Shown here in pieces: positions 11,351 through 25,551 of a DNA stretch of 64,000 bases. The translations under genes and the position numbers were made by a program. The notes under the pieces were generated by a model, which had not been told where the DNA came from, did no database searches, and worked only from the letters and a program-made list of their open reading frames with translations. Within the stretch, counting starts at the first letter, position 1. Each line of letters starts with the position of its first letter. The stretch is from contig OZ007518.1 of the NCBI GenBank assembly GCA_963931865.1, forward strand, positions 9,972,361 to 10,036,360, written 5' to 3'. The stretch comes from Axinella damicornis. Taxonomy: Eukaryota > Porifera > Demospongiae > Axinellida > Axinellidae.

Positions 11351-11877
11351 CCCTCCAATATATATATGGACACCCTTCCACCCAATTGAACATGTTGTGC
11401 CACTAAGGTAGCTAGCTACTCAGTTGAACAGTAGACACTTCACTATGGAACTAGCTATGTAGCTACTTCCTGAGATATCAAACTTGGGTAGCTAGCCAGG
11501 CTGTATGGGATCGGAGATAAAAGTTTAAAGTGGGATCTGGAGCAAAATTCATAGGTATTGTCCATCCATGGTGAATACTGACAGCTGATTACAATCATTG
11601 CTTGCATGAACATGCACAGCATACTCTTAAGGTGAACCTCGCCCATTAGCTATATGCTGCATGTATACAGAGTCGACATCTCGGTTCTAAACTGACGGTC
11701 ACTGCATGTCTGCAGTCCTCAATGTAAGTTCACAGACATCAGTGTCTCTGTGCAATGCCATCATTGCATAATCTGTACTGAATGTGGTAGCTACGGTAGC
11801 AACTGAGCTATAGGTTAGGCCATGCAGATCGAAGCAGAAGAATTGATGCATTATACACTATTGTGCAGGTAATAAAG

Positions 11878-13239
11878 ATGGCTTCCAATGTCTCTCTGAC
11901 TGGAGGGTATGACTGCAAGTTTGTGGACACACCATCAGACAAGCTGATGTGCCAGATCTGTCTTCTTGTGGCCCACACCCCCCACCAAATGGCGTGCTGT
12001 GGGAGGGTCTACTGCAAGACTTGCCTGGATGAACACAAGAGACACTCCAACATGTGCCCAAACTGCAGGGAAACTGCACAAAACTTCCAGGACATCCGAG
12101 GTGAGTGGACTTCAGATCAGATCAGTAGCACTTGAAGATAAGACAATTAGCTACTCAAGCTGTACATATTAGCTAGCTAGCTAGCTAGCTACTGACTTCT
12201 TCTCACAGGTGACCAGGAAATCAAAGCACTCAAGGTCATGTGTAACAATGATGAAAATGGTTGTGGTTGGACGGGGGAGCTACGATCCCTGGACAACCAC
12301 CTCACAACATGTGAGTATGCTCTCCTCCACTGCACTAACAAGTGCACAAACAACACGGAGGAAGTGTACGTGTTACGTCGTGACATGGACAACCATCTCA
12401 AGAACACATGTCCAAACCGCCAGTACCAGTGTCCCCACTGTGAAGACACCGGAAGACATTGTGAGATGACCACCACCCATCTTAGAACATGTCCGAAGCT
12501 CAAGGTCCCCTGTCCCAATGTTGGGTGTGATGATTCAGTACCTCGCTGTGAACTCTCAGATCACCAAACAAAATGTCTGTTTGAGAAGGTACCGTGCAAG
12601 TATGCTGAACTTGGCTGTGAGGAAAAGCCACTTCGTAAAGACCTACAACAGCACGAGAATGATGACACATTCCACCTCCACCTTGCGATAGAGACTGTGA
12701 GAGCAATGAAAATAGATCAGAGAGACAATATCGCACACACTCAAGCTAGTCCATGGGTATTCAAGATGCCAGATTTTAACAAACACAAAATATCTGACAA
12801 AAGATGGTACAGTCCACCATTTTACATCCATCCTGGAACTTACAAGATGTGCATCCATGTCTCTGCCCATGGGTGCGGTGATGGTGAAGGCACTCATATC
12901 GCAGTTTCTGCCTACCTCATGCATGGGAAGAACGATGACAACCTGTCATGGCCCTTCAGGGGAGAGGTCATCATCACACTACTGAACCAACTGGAAGATA
13001 AGAACCACCACAAAATTACAGTTACATACAAAGAAGACACAACGACTAAAGCAAACCAGAGAGTAGTTGACAATGATAGGGGTTCTATCGGATATGGACG
13101 GATCAAATTCATCTCCCATGATCAACTTGGTTATGATGCCGCAAAGAACTGCCAATACCTGAAAGATGACTGCCTCTACTTTCAAGTTACTGCTATAGCA
13201 ACAGATCCAGTGAAGCCCTGGCTGACATGCACCAACTAA
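11878..13239 (+). CDS. TRAF-like RING / TRAF zinc-finger / MATH protein, copy D (intact)
   Basis: Two exons, 11878-12100 and 12209-13239, with a 108-bp GT-AG intron in the same phase as in copy A, give 417 residues. The RING is at about 29-66 (LMCQIC to CPNCR), TRAF-type zinc fingers at about 80-225, a shortened coiled coil near 230-250 and the MATH domain to the C-terminal VKPWLTCTN. Copy D lacks the extra residues (NFDDLFPDK) present in copy A and has lost part of the linker, so paralogues differ mainly in spacer length. The start is the conserved MASNVSLTGGY; an in-frame upstream ATG (11863) lies in the presumed leader. Family role: signalling adaptor or ubiquitin ligase. Copies B and C upstream and decayed copies downstream show birth and death of this family. 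Confidence 0.9.
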
Positions 13240-13639
13240 GTCACTGTATGGAAACAAAGTAGCCATAACTAGCAGGTGAATAGTACAATACATAGATTTT
13301 TGTTGACATTGTCATTTATATTATTTCCTAGTTTCCTTCACACACATAAACAAGTTTATGTTTGGTGCACAGTGTGCTGGATGGTTCTCGCAAGAGGCCT
13401 TCTCTTCAAGTGCTGCCACTTCAGTCAGGCACAAGGGCAGCTAGCTACAGTATCAGAGAACATGCTGGCATTGCAGTTGTCACTGTCCCTCCCTCCTAGC
13501 TATGCATTTCTTCTTGAAAAATTACATAAGTTGGCTCTACATACTAGGTGGAGAAGCATATGGAAGAAAGGGGAGGGAAGCAAGGAGGGTGGGTGGGAGG
13601 GAGAAGGGAGAGGGTATAAATACTCTACGTATACACAAA
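13240..13639. other. Intergenic, no gene supported
   Basis: The downstream flank of copy D. An open frame of about 130 codons exists but its composition (low-complexity Leu/Ser/Lys/Gly) and lack of homology to anything recognised argue against a gene. Confidence 0.5.
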
Positions 13640-13724
13640 TCAGTGCTTCTGTGACTGCCTCTACGTACCTTTGAATTAAAGCACCTGTTGATCCAGTGAA
13701 TCCTTGGCTGACATGCATCTCTTA
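13640..13724 (+). pseudogene. 3'-end remnant of a TRAF-like gene
   Basis: The segment matches the last codons of the MATH exon (the GACTGCCTCTAC motif, then AAAGCACCTG, GATCCAGTGAA and CCTTGGCTGACATGC). The bases encoding the phenylalanine-glutamine step are changed and two extra bases are present. Only the tail of the gene survives. Confidence 0.75.
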
Positions 13725-14124
13725 GGTTGGTCAGTATATAGCTATATGCACCTGGACCACAACAAACTAACTACACAGTGACGTAGCACATACATACAGC
13801 TGTGTTGTCATTGTTGTCTATTCCCAGGCTCCCCCCCCCCCAGACACACACCCACACATGCTCTGGCCTTCTCTGCTGCCTCCGTCATGAGCCATCATTG
13901 TGTGTCATGGTCGGCATCGGCAGCTGTCACAGTTCCTTCCTTCTTGAAAGTCCGCAGTGTTAGCAATCCAAACTTTCAAAGTCCAGTCTGCTTAGAGAAT
14001 GTGGTGGGAGAAGGGGGTATGAGAATAAGAAGGCATGGAAAGAGGGAGGAATGGAAGAAACGAAAGGTGAAAAAGGATGTACATTATTCTTGTGGGGGAG
14101 CTCCATGCTCAAATAACTATAGCT

Positions 14125-14589
14125 ACAAGCTGATGTGTCAGATCTCTCATTTCGTGGCCCGCACCCCTCACCAAATGCCATGCTGTGGGAGGGTCTACTG
14201 CAAGGCCTGCCTGGATGAACACAAGAGACTCTCCAACACCTGCCCCAACTGCAGGAATACTGGACAAAACTTCCCAGACATCCAAGGTGAGTGGACTTCA
14301 GATTGGTAGCTAGTGACATAGCTCACTAAGCTATTCTCTGTTTCTTGCCACAGGTGAGCAGGAAATCAAGGCACTTATCGTGTGTAACAATGATGAGAAT
14401 GGTTGTGGTTGGACGGGGGAGCTACGATCCCTGGACAACCACCTCACAACATGTGAGTATGCTCTCCTTCCCTGCACTAACAAGTGTACAAAAGGGGTGT
14501 TAAGTCGTGACCTGGACAACCATCTAAAGATCACATGTCCAAACCGCCAGTACCAGTGTCCCCACTGTAAAGACATCGGAAGACATTGA
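14125..14589 (+). pseudogene. TRAF-like copy E, truncated at both ends
   Basis: Homology to the RING exon begins abruptly at AAGCTGATGTGTCAG, having lost the conserved MASNV start. The RING itself carries CQIS instead of CQIC, so a zinc-binding cysteine is gone. The donor after 14286 and the acceptor before 14354 are retained. Exon 2 reads through the first TRAF-type fingers to GRH, then stops at 14587-14589, where another RING exon copy is joined directly. No MATH domain remains. Confidence 0.8.
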
Positions 14590-14724
14590 CTGCAAGTTTG
14601 TGGAGACACCACCAGACAAGCTGATGTGTCAGATCTGTCTGTTTGTGGCCCGCACCCCCCACCAAGTGACGTGCTGTGGGAGGGTCTACTGCAAGGCCTG
14701 CCTGGATGAACACAAACAGCGCTC

Positions 14725-15938
14725 TCACTGTACGTAAGGCCTGGGTCGAAATAGGCCAGCCCGCACCAACGCGCGCCACCAATATTGCAGCGCGCGGCGT
14801 ACTCAGCGCATGACTGTCATGTGACCGTTGAACAAACGAGTGTTGTGTGTTGTCTCGCGGGCCAGACTCTCACACGGGCAGGACAGAGCTCTGACGGTAG
14901 GCAGACGTTCGAGTCAACTCCGAACAGATGGTAAGTCATAGTATGCTATCTTGGGAGCGAATTTAATGGCGTAGCAGGACTATTAAACACTTACCATGTG
15001 ACGTGTTGAGTGTAGCTAGCTACTAGTCTCGGTACCGAGACTATGTAGCTACGTACTACGTTCAGCAAGCTTTGTGTGTAACCTCACTCACTGCATGCAA
15101 GTCTTGGCCTGAGATGAATGTAGGAGTGCTGTGTTGGTGTCACACTACAATTATCTCTCCTCTTTGCAGCTGTATGCCCAAAGAATAATCAAGTCTCCTG
15201 TCACACAGCCTTATAACTGTATTATAATCATGCTATTACGACTGTACATTATGTGCATTGCTTGTTGCGATCAATGTAGTGTCTTATATCGAGTACCATG
15301 CAGCTGCCTGATCTTAAGTGGTGTAGACTCCGCCCACAATAACTATTTTGAGGGTGTGCCCAGCAGTTTTCACGTGACTGTCATTTGATAATGGCCGCAT
15401 AGAGACAGTGGTAGAGCGTTACCGATTATACGCAAAACTTCCCGAGTAGCTAGTGAGTTTCTGTGTACCTTGAAGGTCTTAGCTTGTGTAGCTCTATTAG
15501 TCTACCGCGTAGATTTCTCGTTCATGGATGCTGAAGTTCGTTATTGACGGTTGAAGTTCTACCTGGGGTGGCCAACTCACGCCTGGCTGGCTTAGTTAGG
15601 TATGTTCCTGAGCGAGCTAGGCTAATCTACGCGTCCAAAAGATAGAACCAAGTGAGTCTTTCAATATGCCACCTTAAAAGTTAGAGTTCGTGATGTGTAC
15701 GTTTTGCGTATCTTGGGCCAAAAACTTGGCTGGGTGTGGCTCAACTTGTGGCGTCCTCCTTGCTCACGTGAGCGCTATCCCAGAGAAAATATATATTTTT
15801 CATGAAGACTAGACATACTTCTAACAATAAAACATGTTTGGTTTTGATACAGTCTAACTTATTGGAGAAATTACTAAAAGAATATAGCATATCAATTTTC
15901 ACCAGAAATTGGCCTGACCCAGACCTTACATACAGTGA
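14725..15938. mobile_element. DNA element with TCACTG ends and perfect 4-bp duplication, 1214 bp
   Basis: The terminal inverted repeats match at 21 of 23 positions (left TCACTGTACGTAAGGCCTGG). The flanks are GCTC at 14721-14724 and 15939-15942. It sits within the RING exon of copy F, and removal restores the frame as HKQRSKTCPNC. There is no transposase-size open frame, so it is non-autonomous. The ends resemble those of the insert in copy B (12 of 15 terminal bases). Confidence 0.88.
15024..15043. repeat. Perfect 20-bp palindrome of the TAGTCTCG type
   Basis: The sequence is TAGTCTCGGT followed by its exact complement. The flanking 9-mers (GCTAGCTAC and TGTAGCTAC) match at seven of nine positions, so this may be the smallest member of the palindromic mobile family. 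It lies within the larger DNA element. Confidence 0.55.
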
Positions 15939-17361
15939 GCTCCAAAACCTGTCCAAACTGCAGGAAAACTGGACAAAACTTCAGGGACATCCGAGGTGAG
16001 CGGACAATGGACATCAGATACAACTTGCAGATAAGACATGATAGCTACAATTCCTCTCGTAGGTGAGCAAGAAGTCAAGTTCAACTTAAGATCAAGTGTG
16101 ACAATGATGAAAATGGTTGTGGTTGGACGGGGGAGCTACGATCCCTGGACAACCACCTCACAACGTTAACATGCGAATATATCCTTCTTCCCTGCACTAA
16201 CAAGTGCACAAAAGGGGTGTTAAGTCATGACCTGGACAACCATCTAAAGAACACATGTCCAAACCGCCAGTACCTGTGTCCCCACTGTAAAGACACTGGA
16301 AGACATTGTGAGATAACTACCACTCATCTTGACACATGTCCGAAGCTCAAGATCCCCTACCCCAATGCTCTGTGCAAAGTTTTAGTGCCTCGTTGTAAAC
16401 TTTCTCATCACCGAGCAAAATGTCTGTTTGAGAAGGTACCCTGTAAGTATATGTAATAATATTATATTATAATAATATTATATGCTGAAATTGGCTGTGA
16501 GGAAAGTGCATGTCCCCACTGTAAAGACACTGGAAGACATTGTGCGATGACCACCATTCATAACATGTCCAAAGCTCAAAATTCCCTGCCCCAATGTTGG
16601 GTGTACATGTGATGATTCAGTACCTTGCTGTGACACTCTCAGATCATCGAACAAAATATCTGTTTGAGAAGGTAGCTAGCTACCCTGCGTGTATGCTGAA
16701 CTTGGCTGTGAGGAAGAACTTCTTCGTAAAGACCTACAACAGCACGAGAATGACGACACATTCCACCTCCACCTTGCAATAGAGACTGTCAACAGACAGC
16801 AGAAGGAGATTAAAACAATGAAAGAAGTGCAGACAGCAATGGGGGACAATATTGCACATACTCTAGCTAGCTAGTCAAAGTGTATTCAAAACACCAAATT
16901 TCAACCAACACAAAACATCCGAACAAGAATGGTACAGTCCCCCATTTTACATCCACCCTGGAAGCTACAAAATGTGCATCTGTGTTGATGCCGATGGGGA
17001 TGGTGGTGGTAAAGGCACTCACGTCTCAGCGTATGTCTACCTCATGTGTGGGAAGAATGATGATAACCTGTCATGGCCATTCAGGGGAGAGGTCACCATC
17101 ACACTGCTGAACCAACTGGAAGATAAGAACCACTTCACAGTTACACTCGTGTATGCGGAGATGGATAACGAAGCTAACCGGAGGGTGGTTGATAGTGATA
17201 GGGGTCCTCATGGATTTGGAAGGCATAAATTCATCTCCAATGATAAACTTGGTCACAATGCAGAGCAGAATTGTCAATACCTGAAGGACGACTGTATCTA
17301 CTTTCGAGTTACAGCTAAAGCACCTGATCCAGGAAAGCCCTGGCTGACATGCACCACTTAA

Positions 17362-17965
17362 CCCTTTAACCACCGAATTCTTTCCACCAAGACAACACAT
17401 TTTCATGCATTCAGCGCACACCACTTTCGTAGGTGCTCCTCTCCCACAGCATTCGCTCCTCAGCGGCCAAACTTGGTGGGGCCCGCACGCATGGAGAGAC
17501 CCCTCTGGCAATACCGTTAATGATATTCATGACCCCCCACAAGGCCAGCAATCGGAGGTCAAAGGTGGATGTCAGCCGGATTTTCGCCCAGCATTTCCCT
17601 AAACTTGGGCCAGATCTGACTGATGGCACACCTTACACCACCAATTTGCAGGTTTTCTTGAGGCCCTGGGTGGGGTCTATGAATATCATTAGAATCAAAA
17701 ATTCTTGGGTCAATGAATCTCATTAAAATCAAAAAACGCCCACCGCAGGCCGAAGGGGGGGCTGCCGCCCCCCCTTCGAAACCCCCTCCCGCTTGTACGT
17801 TTAGTGGGGGAGGCGCGCCGAAATCTGACCAAATTTTTGAGTTCGTGCCTGAAAGTCGTCCCTAGGCCCTCTGAAGACTTTTTGGTCTCTTTTTGGACTG
17901 GTGAGAAGCCCTACAAGTGCATAGGGTCTAAATGACGCCTATAGACGTCAATAGGGCTTAAAGGG
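17362..17965. mobile_element. piggyBac-like MITE, 604 bp
   Basis: The element is bounded by TTAA at 17358-17361 and 17966-17969. Its ends are CCCTTTAA and TTAAAGGG. An interior GC-rich hairpin (GGCCGAAGG...CCTTCG, about 17748-17779) and a right end reading GTCAATAGGGCTTAAAGGG recur next to the assembly gap at 22807-22876. The TTAA target duplication and CCC terminus fit piggyBac elements. It has no coding capacity. Confidence 0.85.
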
Positions 17966-18032
17966 TTAAGTGGCTGCAACAAACCAGCTAGCGAGTAAAG
18001 TAGCACAGTGTGGCGTACATATATATCTGTGT

Positions 18033-18059
18033 CCCCCCCCCCCCCCCCCCCCCCCCCCC
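18033..18059. repeat. Poly-C tract
   Basis: An uninterrupted run of 27 C. Similar runs occur at 21086-21116, 22923-22953 and 23278-23307. Their lengths are likely to be unreliable in the assembly. Confidence 0.9.
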
Positions 18060-18369
18060 AGGCCCACAGTGAGTGAGTCCTTAGTGTTGTTTACGTATTC
18101 TAAAACTTAGCCAAGTATTTTAGTGCTGTGGCTATACTGAAACTAAACGAAATGAAGAATTACTTCTGTGATCAAAACTATAAATGATTGGTTTTCTTGA
18201 ACTAAAATGAAACCAGTGAATTTTGCCTCTTTTCTTTGGTTAACTAAATCTAAACTAAAACTAAAAGCTTGTGAAGGAGCACAACTTTAACTAAATCATT
18301 TTATGGAATGCAAAATTGACTACAAGTGAACTAAAACTCTGATACATAGTCATACTAAGATAACACTAG

Positions 18370-18490
<121 letters not shown>

Positions 18491-19742
18491 ATAGAGATTA
18501 GACCCCGTATGCATGCACAAAGAAAATCAGGGAGCATGCAAGGCATAAATTGATCGATATCTATGCACTACTTTTTGTGAGTAGCTAGCAGTTTGAGGGA
18601 GTTAGAAGGATGAAGGGAGCTCTAGGAAGGATCGAAGGGGAAGAAGGTGAACTTCAGGTATGCTTCAGTAGGGACTCAAAAGACCACTTCACAGATATTG
18701 CAGTGAGGACTGGAGCTCCTAGGCTGCAGGTGTGATCACATCATTCTGATCAGGCTAATCTCAGATTTAGTTGTTGTTTTCTCATGAGCGCATACATTAG
18801 TAGAGAACTCTCTTTCCATTTAGGTAGCTATGCTGCAGCCATGGTAACTAAGAAGCCACCACTGTAACCAGTGAAGTAGTGCAATATACACAGCTGTGTT
18901 GCTATTATAACAAATTTCTGTATCATCTGTTTCTCCGCCACATAAATTAAGAAAGTATAATATAGGTAGGTATACCAGCTACACGTAGTTGGAAACAAAG
19001 CTAGCATTTGGAGAGAGGTACGTGTATATTACATAAACAGCCCACTAAAGATAGCAGTCCTCATAATTTATCATACCGTAAATACTTTTCTGTTTGCTGC
19101 TATAATTATATATGCCAATAAATTAATCAGGCTTTCAGCTATGTAGGTATACAAATTAGCTACATACAGCATGCAACACTGTTCAGAGACACATTATGCT
19201 AACGAGCTTAAATTTGCATCAAAACAATATTCATAAATGCTGTGAATGTTGTATAGTAGTCATGCAAGAGCCAAATAATTGAGACATTATGCACTACCTC
19301 GTGTATAGGTATATAGGAGACAGCTTCAAATGTATAATATTACACAAGGATTACATGGTTACTACAGTCATGTGACTTTTCTTCCCATGTTAATTCAAAG
19401 AATGCAGTCCTCCTCTCCCACTGAATTCGTGCATTCATAGTAGTTAGTGTAACGTTGTAACAAAGTAGTTTGTTGAAACAACGTTTTCCTTTTACAGTGA
19501 TATGCATGCATGCAGCTGCTTTTCTGTAGTGACAGGACAAGGATAAGCAAAAGGCAGAACAAAATCTTCAGCTGAGGAGTGACTCACTTGTAAGTTAGCT
19601 ACAAATGTAGCTAGGTATAGCTATAGATATATCATCTAGCCACACACAACAAAATCATGTTTGGTAACTATAGTAGCTGGTTCCCCACACTCAAACACAA
19701 ACTAGAACAGAATCAATCCAGGAAGTTAAGATCCTGGTATGT

Positions 19743-19806
19743 TAGTCTCGTCCCCAGACCCCCCTCGGAAAAAATCGATTTTTCCGAGGGGGTGGGGACG
19801 AGACTA
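19743..19806. mobile_element. Palindromic element, 64 bp, with perfect 10-bp duplication
   Basis: It begins TAGTCTCGTCCCCAGACCCC and ends GGGGACGAGACTA around a central AATCGATTT palindrome. It is flanked by CCTGGTATGT at 19733-19742 and 19807-19816. Confidence 0.9.
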
Positions 19807-20765
19807 CCTGGTATGTATGTTAGAAGTGTCCCTGGTAGACAGAACTGCACACAGGCAACCTGCAGGACTGGAAGCAGACTGTGAACCTGAGGGTCCCATT
19901 TTCTAAAATGTTTGCAGAACTCACCTAAAGGAGCATCCTAGCTACTAATAGCTACTGATCCTCTGGAGCAGACATCAAACCATTAATTGGTCTTGCAACA
20001 ATGGTTCAATTAGGCCCTCTGACACAGCTAGGTCTCATGGATAACACAAACTACATACCTACCATCTAGCTAGTATAGGCAGTGCAGCTAACTGTTTCTT
20101 GCTGTTCTGAACTCTGGGTTGTCCAATATGGATTTAGCTAACTCACTCTCTGCCTATATATGGTGCCAAATACACTGCAAACAGCAATGAGAAGTAGGTG
20201 AAAGTTGAGGTTATTGTGCCACTAACTAGCATTTCAGAGTTTCACATGTGCACATGTGTAGCTATAGAGTTTTGAGCAAACGCCACCAAAGCTACGTATA
20301 CAAAGGATTGCATTTAATGAGCTTCAACAGCAATCTTTGTTATCAACTGCATGGATCTTGCATATTGCCGGAAACGTTGCAAGGCTGCAGGAGTTGGAAA
20401 ATACCGGTGAAGGTGCTTTCCTAACAAATATATATGGCATCCATAAGAAACAGGGGATATGTCATGGATGCTCAAAGCCAGTAGCTATAGAACCTGCAAG
20501 GATTATAGCAGAGCCACTTTTGTTAAATATACACGTGGCCTTTGACCTCTCGGTAATCTAGCAGACGATGCCTCAAGAGGCTAGGAAGCAACATGAGAAA
20601 AAGCTCGAGACACAGACAGATCACAGACATCATGCAGTGTTTCTGTATAAATGCCATCTCTGCATAAGTCTGGAGCTACTGAACAGTTAAGCTATAGTTA
20701 GGCCAATGTGCAGAAGCAAAGATTATCCACTATAAGCTAACTGTCTTGTGCAGGTATAATAGAAG

Positions 20766-21083
20766 ATGGCTTCCGATGTTCCCTTGACTGGAGGGTATGA
20801 GTGCAAGTTTTTGGAGACACCACCAGACAAGCTGATGTGTCAGATCTGTCTTCTTGTGGCCCGCACCCCCCACCAAGTGAAGTGCTGTGGGAGGGTCTAC
20901 TGCAAGACCTGCCTGGATGAACACAAGAGACTCTCCAAAACCTGCCCAAACTGCAGGAAAAGAATGGAACATTTCCGTGACAAGCGAGGTGAGTAGATTT
21001 CAAATACAGTGTAGGTCTCGATAAGACAATGCACTGCAATACACTCCATCAGGGCCTAGAAGTAACAAGAATTAATTTTTGTT

Positions 21084-21116
<33 letters not shown>

Positions 21117-22296
21117 ACTTAATAACAAGTAACCTCACTAATTAAACAGCCACTGGGCCATGGGCTAGGTAACAATGGAGTATTTTAGGGCCTACTCTCT
21201 GTTGCTCACAGCGGAGCAGGAAATCAAGGCACTCAAGGTCAAGTGTAAGAATGATGAAAATGGTTGTGGCTGGACGGGAGAGCTACGATGCCTGGACAAC
21301 CACCTCACAACATGTGGGTACACTCTCTTTCGCTGCACTAACAAGTGCACAAACAACACGGACTTTGACCTATTCCCTGAGGAAGTGTATGTGTTACGAC
21401 GTGACATGGACAACCATCTAGAGAACACATGTCCAAACCGCCAGTACCAGTGTCCCCACTGTAAAGACACCGGAAGACATTGTGAGATAACCACCACTCA
21501 TCTTGACACATGTCCGAAGCTCAAGATCCCCTGCCCCAATGTTGGGTGTGATGATTCAGTACCTCGCTGTGAACTCTCAGATCACCAAACAAAATGTCTG
21601 TTTGGGAAGGTACCCTGTAAGTATGCAGGAATTGGCTGTGAGGAAGAACCATTTCGTAAAGACCTACAACAGCATGAGGACGATTACATGCTCCACCTTC
21701 AGCTGGCAGTGGAAACCGTCAACAAGCAGCAGAAGGAGATGAAAGCAATGAAAAACGAACTGAGGGAAATTAAGCAGAGAGCAATTGAGGACAGTATCGT
21801 ATACGCTCATGCTAGTCGATGTGTATTCAGAATGCCAAACTTCAACCAACAAAAAACACAGGATCAAGAATGGTACAGCCCCCCATTTTATACCCACCCT
21901 GGAGGCTACAAGATGTGCATCAGTGTCTGTGCCAATGGGGATGATGATGTTGATGACGATGATGAGGATGAAGGCACACATGTCGCAGTGTATGTCTACC
22001 TCATGCGTGGGAAGAACGATGACAACCTGTCATGGCCCTTCAGGGGAGAGGTCACCATCACACTACTGAACCAGCTGGAAGATAAGAACCACCACAAAAT
22101 TACAGTTACGTATCCAGAACGCAAGGAAGATGGAACAAATATGAGGGTGGTTGAAAGTGAGAGAGCTACAGGATATGGAAATAGGCAATTCATCCCCCAT
22201 GATCGACTTGCACAGCCCAACTACCAATACCTGAAGGATGACTGCCTCTACTTTCGAATTACAGCTAAGCGATCCTGGCTGACATACACCACTTAG
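20766..22296 (+). CDS. TRAF-like RING / TRAF zinc-finger / MATH protein, copy G (intact)
   Basis: Exons 20766-20988 and 21212-22296, separated by a 223-bp intron containing a poly-C tract, give 435 residues. The RING occupies about 29-66 (LMCQIC to CPNCR; Arg again sits at the usual His position), TRAF-type zinc fingers about 85-230, a longer coiled coil with KEMKAMKNELREIKQRAIE near 235-265, then the MATH domain. An acidic insert (about 14 Asp/Glu around residues 305-320) interrupts the MATH domain where copies A and D have a short GDGEG turn. The acceptor differs from the paralogues (CACAG/CGGAG rather than CACAG/GTGAG) but keeps the phase. The end, KRSWLTYTT, has lost the APDPVKP motif. 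It is the last member of the array before the assembly gap. Confidence 0.9.
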
Positions 22297-22606
22297 TTAG
22301 CAACAACAAACCAACTAGCTAGCTAGTGAAGTAGTGCAATACATGCTTCTGTTGAGGATGTTGTGCAGTACTGTATACTTTGTTCTGTAGGTGTATTTAA
22401 GCACCTATGAGCTGTGTCGGTTGTCAGTTTCTCTTCTTCTCATTGCTCAATTGTTGTCATCTATACTACCTTAGCTGTAGCTATACGAAGCTTGTAGTTT
22501 TTGTATCCTTATTTGGATGGAAGAAATTTATGAATTATACAAAATAGTATGGCTGCCCATTCGTCAGCGTTGAGTGGAGTATCAATGCGGAAGCACCTTA
22601 GTCTCG

Positions 22607-22806
22607 NNNNNNNNNNNNNNNNNNNNNNNNNNNNNNNNNNNNNNNNNNNNNNNNNNNNNNNNNNNNNNNNNNNNNNNNNNNNNNNNNNNNNNNNNNNNNN
22701 NNNNNNNNNNNNNNNNNNNNNNNNNNNNNNNNNNNNNNNNNNNNNNNNNNNNNNNNNNNNNNNNNNNNNNNNNNNNNNNNNNNNNNNNNNNNNNNNNNNN
22801 NNNNNN
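22607..22806. other. Assembly gap (200 N)
   Basis: Exactly 200 N, likely a nominal gap length. The left edge ends in TTAGTCTCG, which matches a palindromic-element terminus. The right edge lies within a piggyBac-like element. Confidence 0.98.
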
Positions 22807-22876
22807 GACAGGCCGAAGGGGGGGCTGCCGCCCCCCCTTCGAATGACGCATTTATGCGTCAATAGGGCTTAAAGGG
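22807..22876. mobile_element. Right end of a second piggyBac-like MITE
   Basis: The sequence repeats the GC hairpin and the GTCAATAGGGCTTAAAGGG right terminus of the element at 17362-17965, followed by TTAA (22877-22880). The left part is inside the gap. Confidence 0.75.
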
Positions 22877-22921
22877 TTAAAGTGGCATGTGAACATACCG
22901 CCATACTGGCCCCACACATTC

Positions 22922-22955
<34 letters not shown>

Positions 22956-23149
22956 CACACACATTCTCCTACTTGTATGGAAGATATGTACCCCAAGTTG
23001 TACAAACGAAGCAAGATAGATATCAAAGTTATACAAGCCAAGTATACTAACTAGATATCCAAGTTTTGTACAAGGTGCATTTATACCTGTTTTCCCTGTA
23101 TTGGTGATGGGTGGAATGCTAGCTACTGGCGGTTTGTTCCCTCCTGTAG

Positions 23150-25551
<2,402 letters not shown>

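Larger units (their letters stand above)
14586..17361 (+). pseudogene. TRAF-like copy F, fused to copy E, transposon-split and frameshifted
   Basis: A RING exon lacking its first codons starts at the fusion point (ACTGCAAGTTTG). It is split by the element at 14725-15938 and ends at a donor after 15995. Exon 2 begins at 16063. Two extra bases near 16080 shift the frame, GTTAAC is inserted near 16164, and an AT-rich hairpin with a stop follows the CLFEKVPCKYM stretch (about 16456). Part of the zinc-finger region is then repeated. Another stop occurs near 16874 (CTAGCTAGCTAG). The MATH part 16972-17361 reads cleanly. The terminal stop codon lies within the TTAA target of the next element. Confidence 0.85.

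Noticed and set aside
13276..13674. 132-codon open frame downstream of copy D
   Set aside because: Low-complexity composition, no domain, and it runs into a TRAF 3' remnant in another frame.
22509..22872. Open frames crossing the N run
   Set aside because: They consist mostly of unknown residues through the assembly gap.
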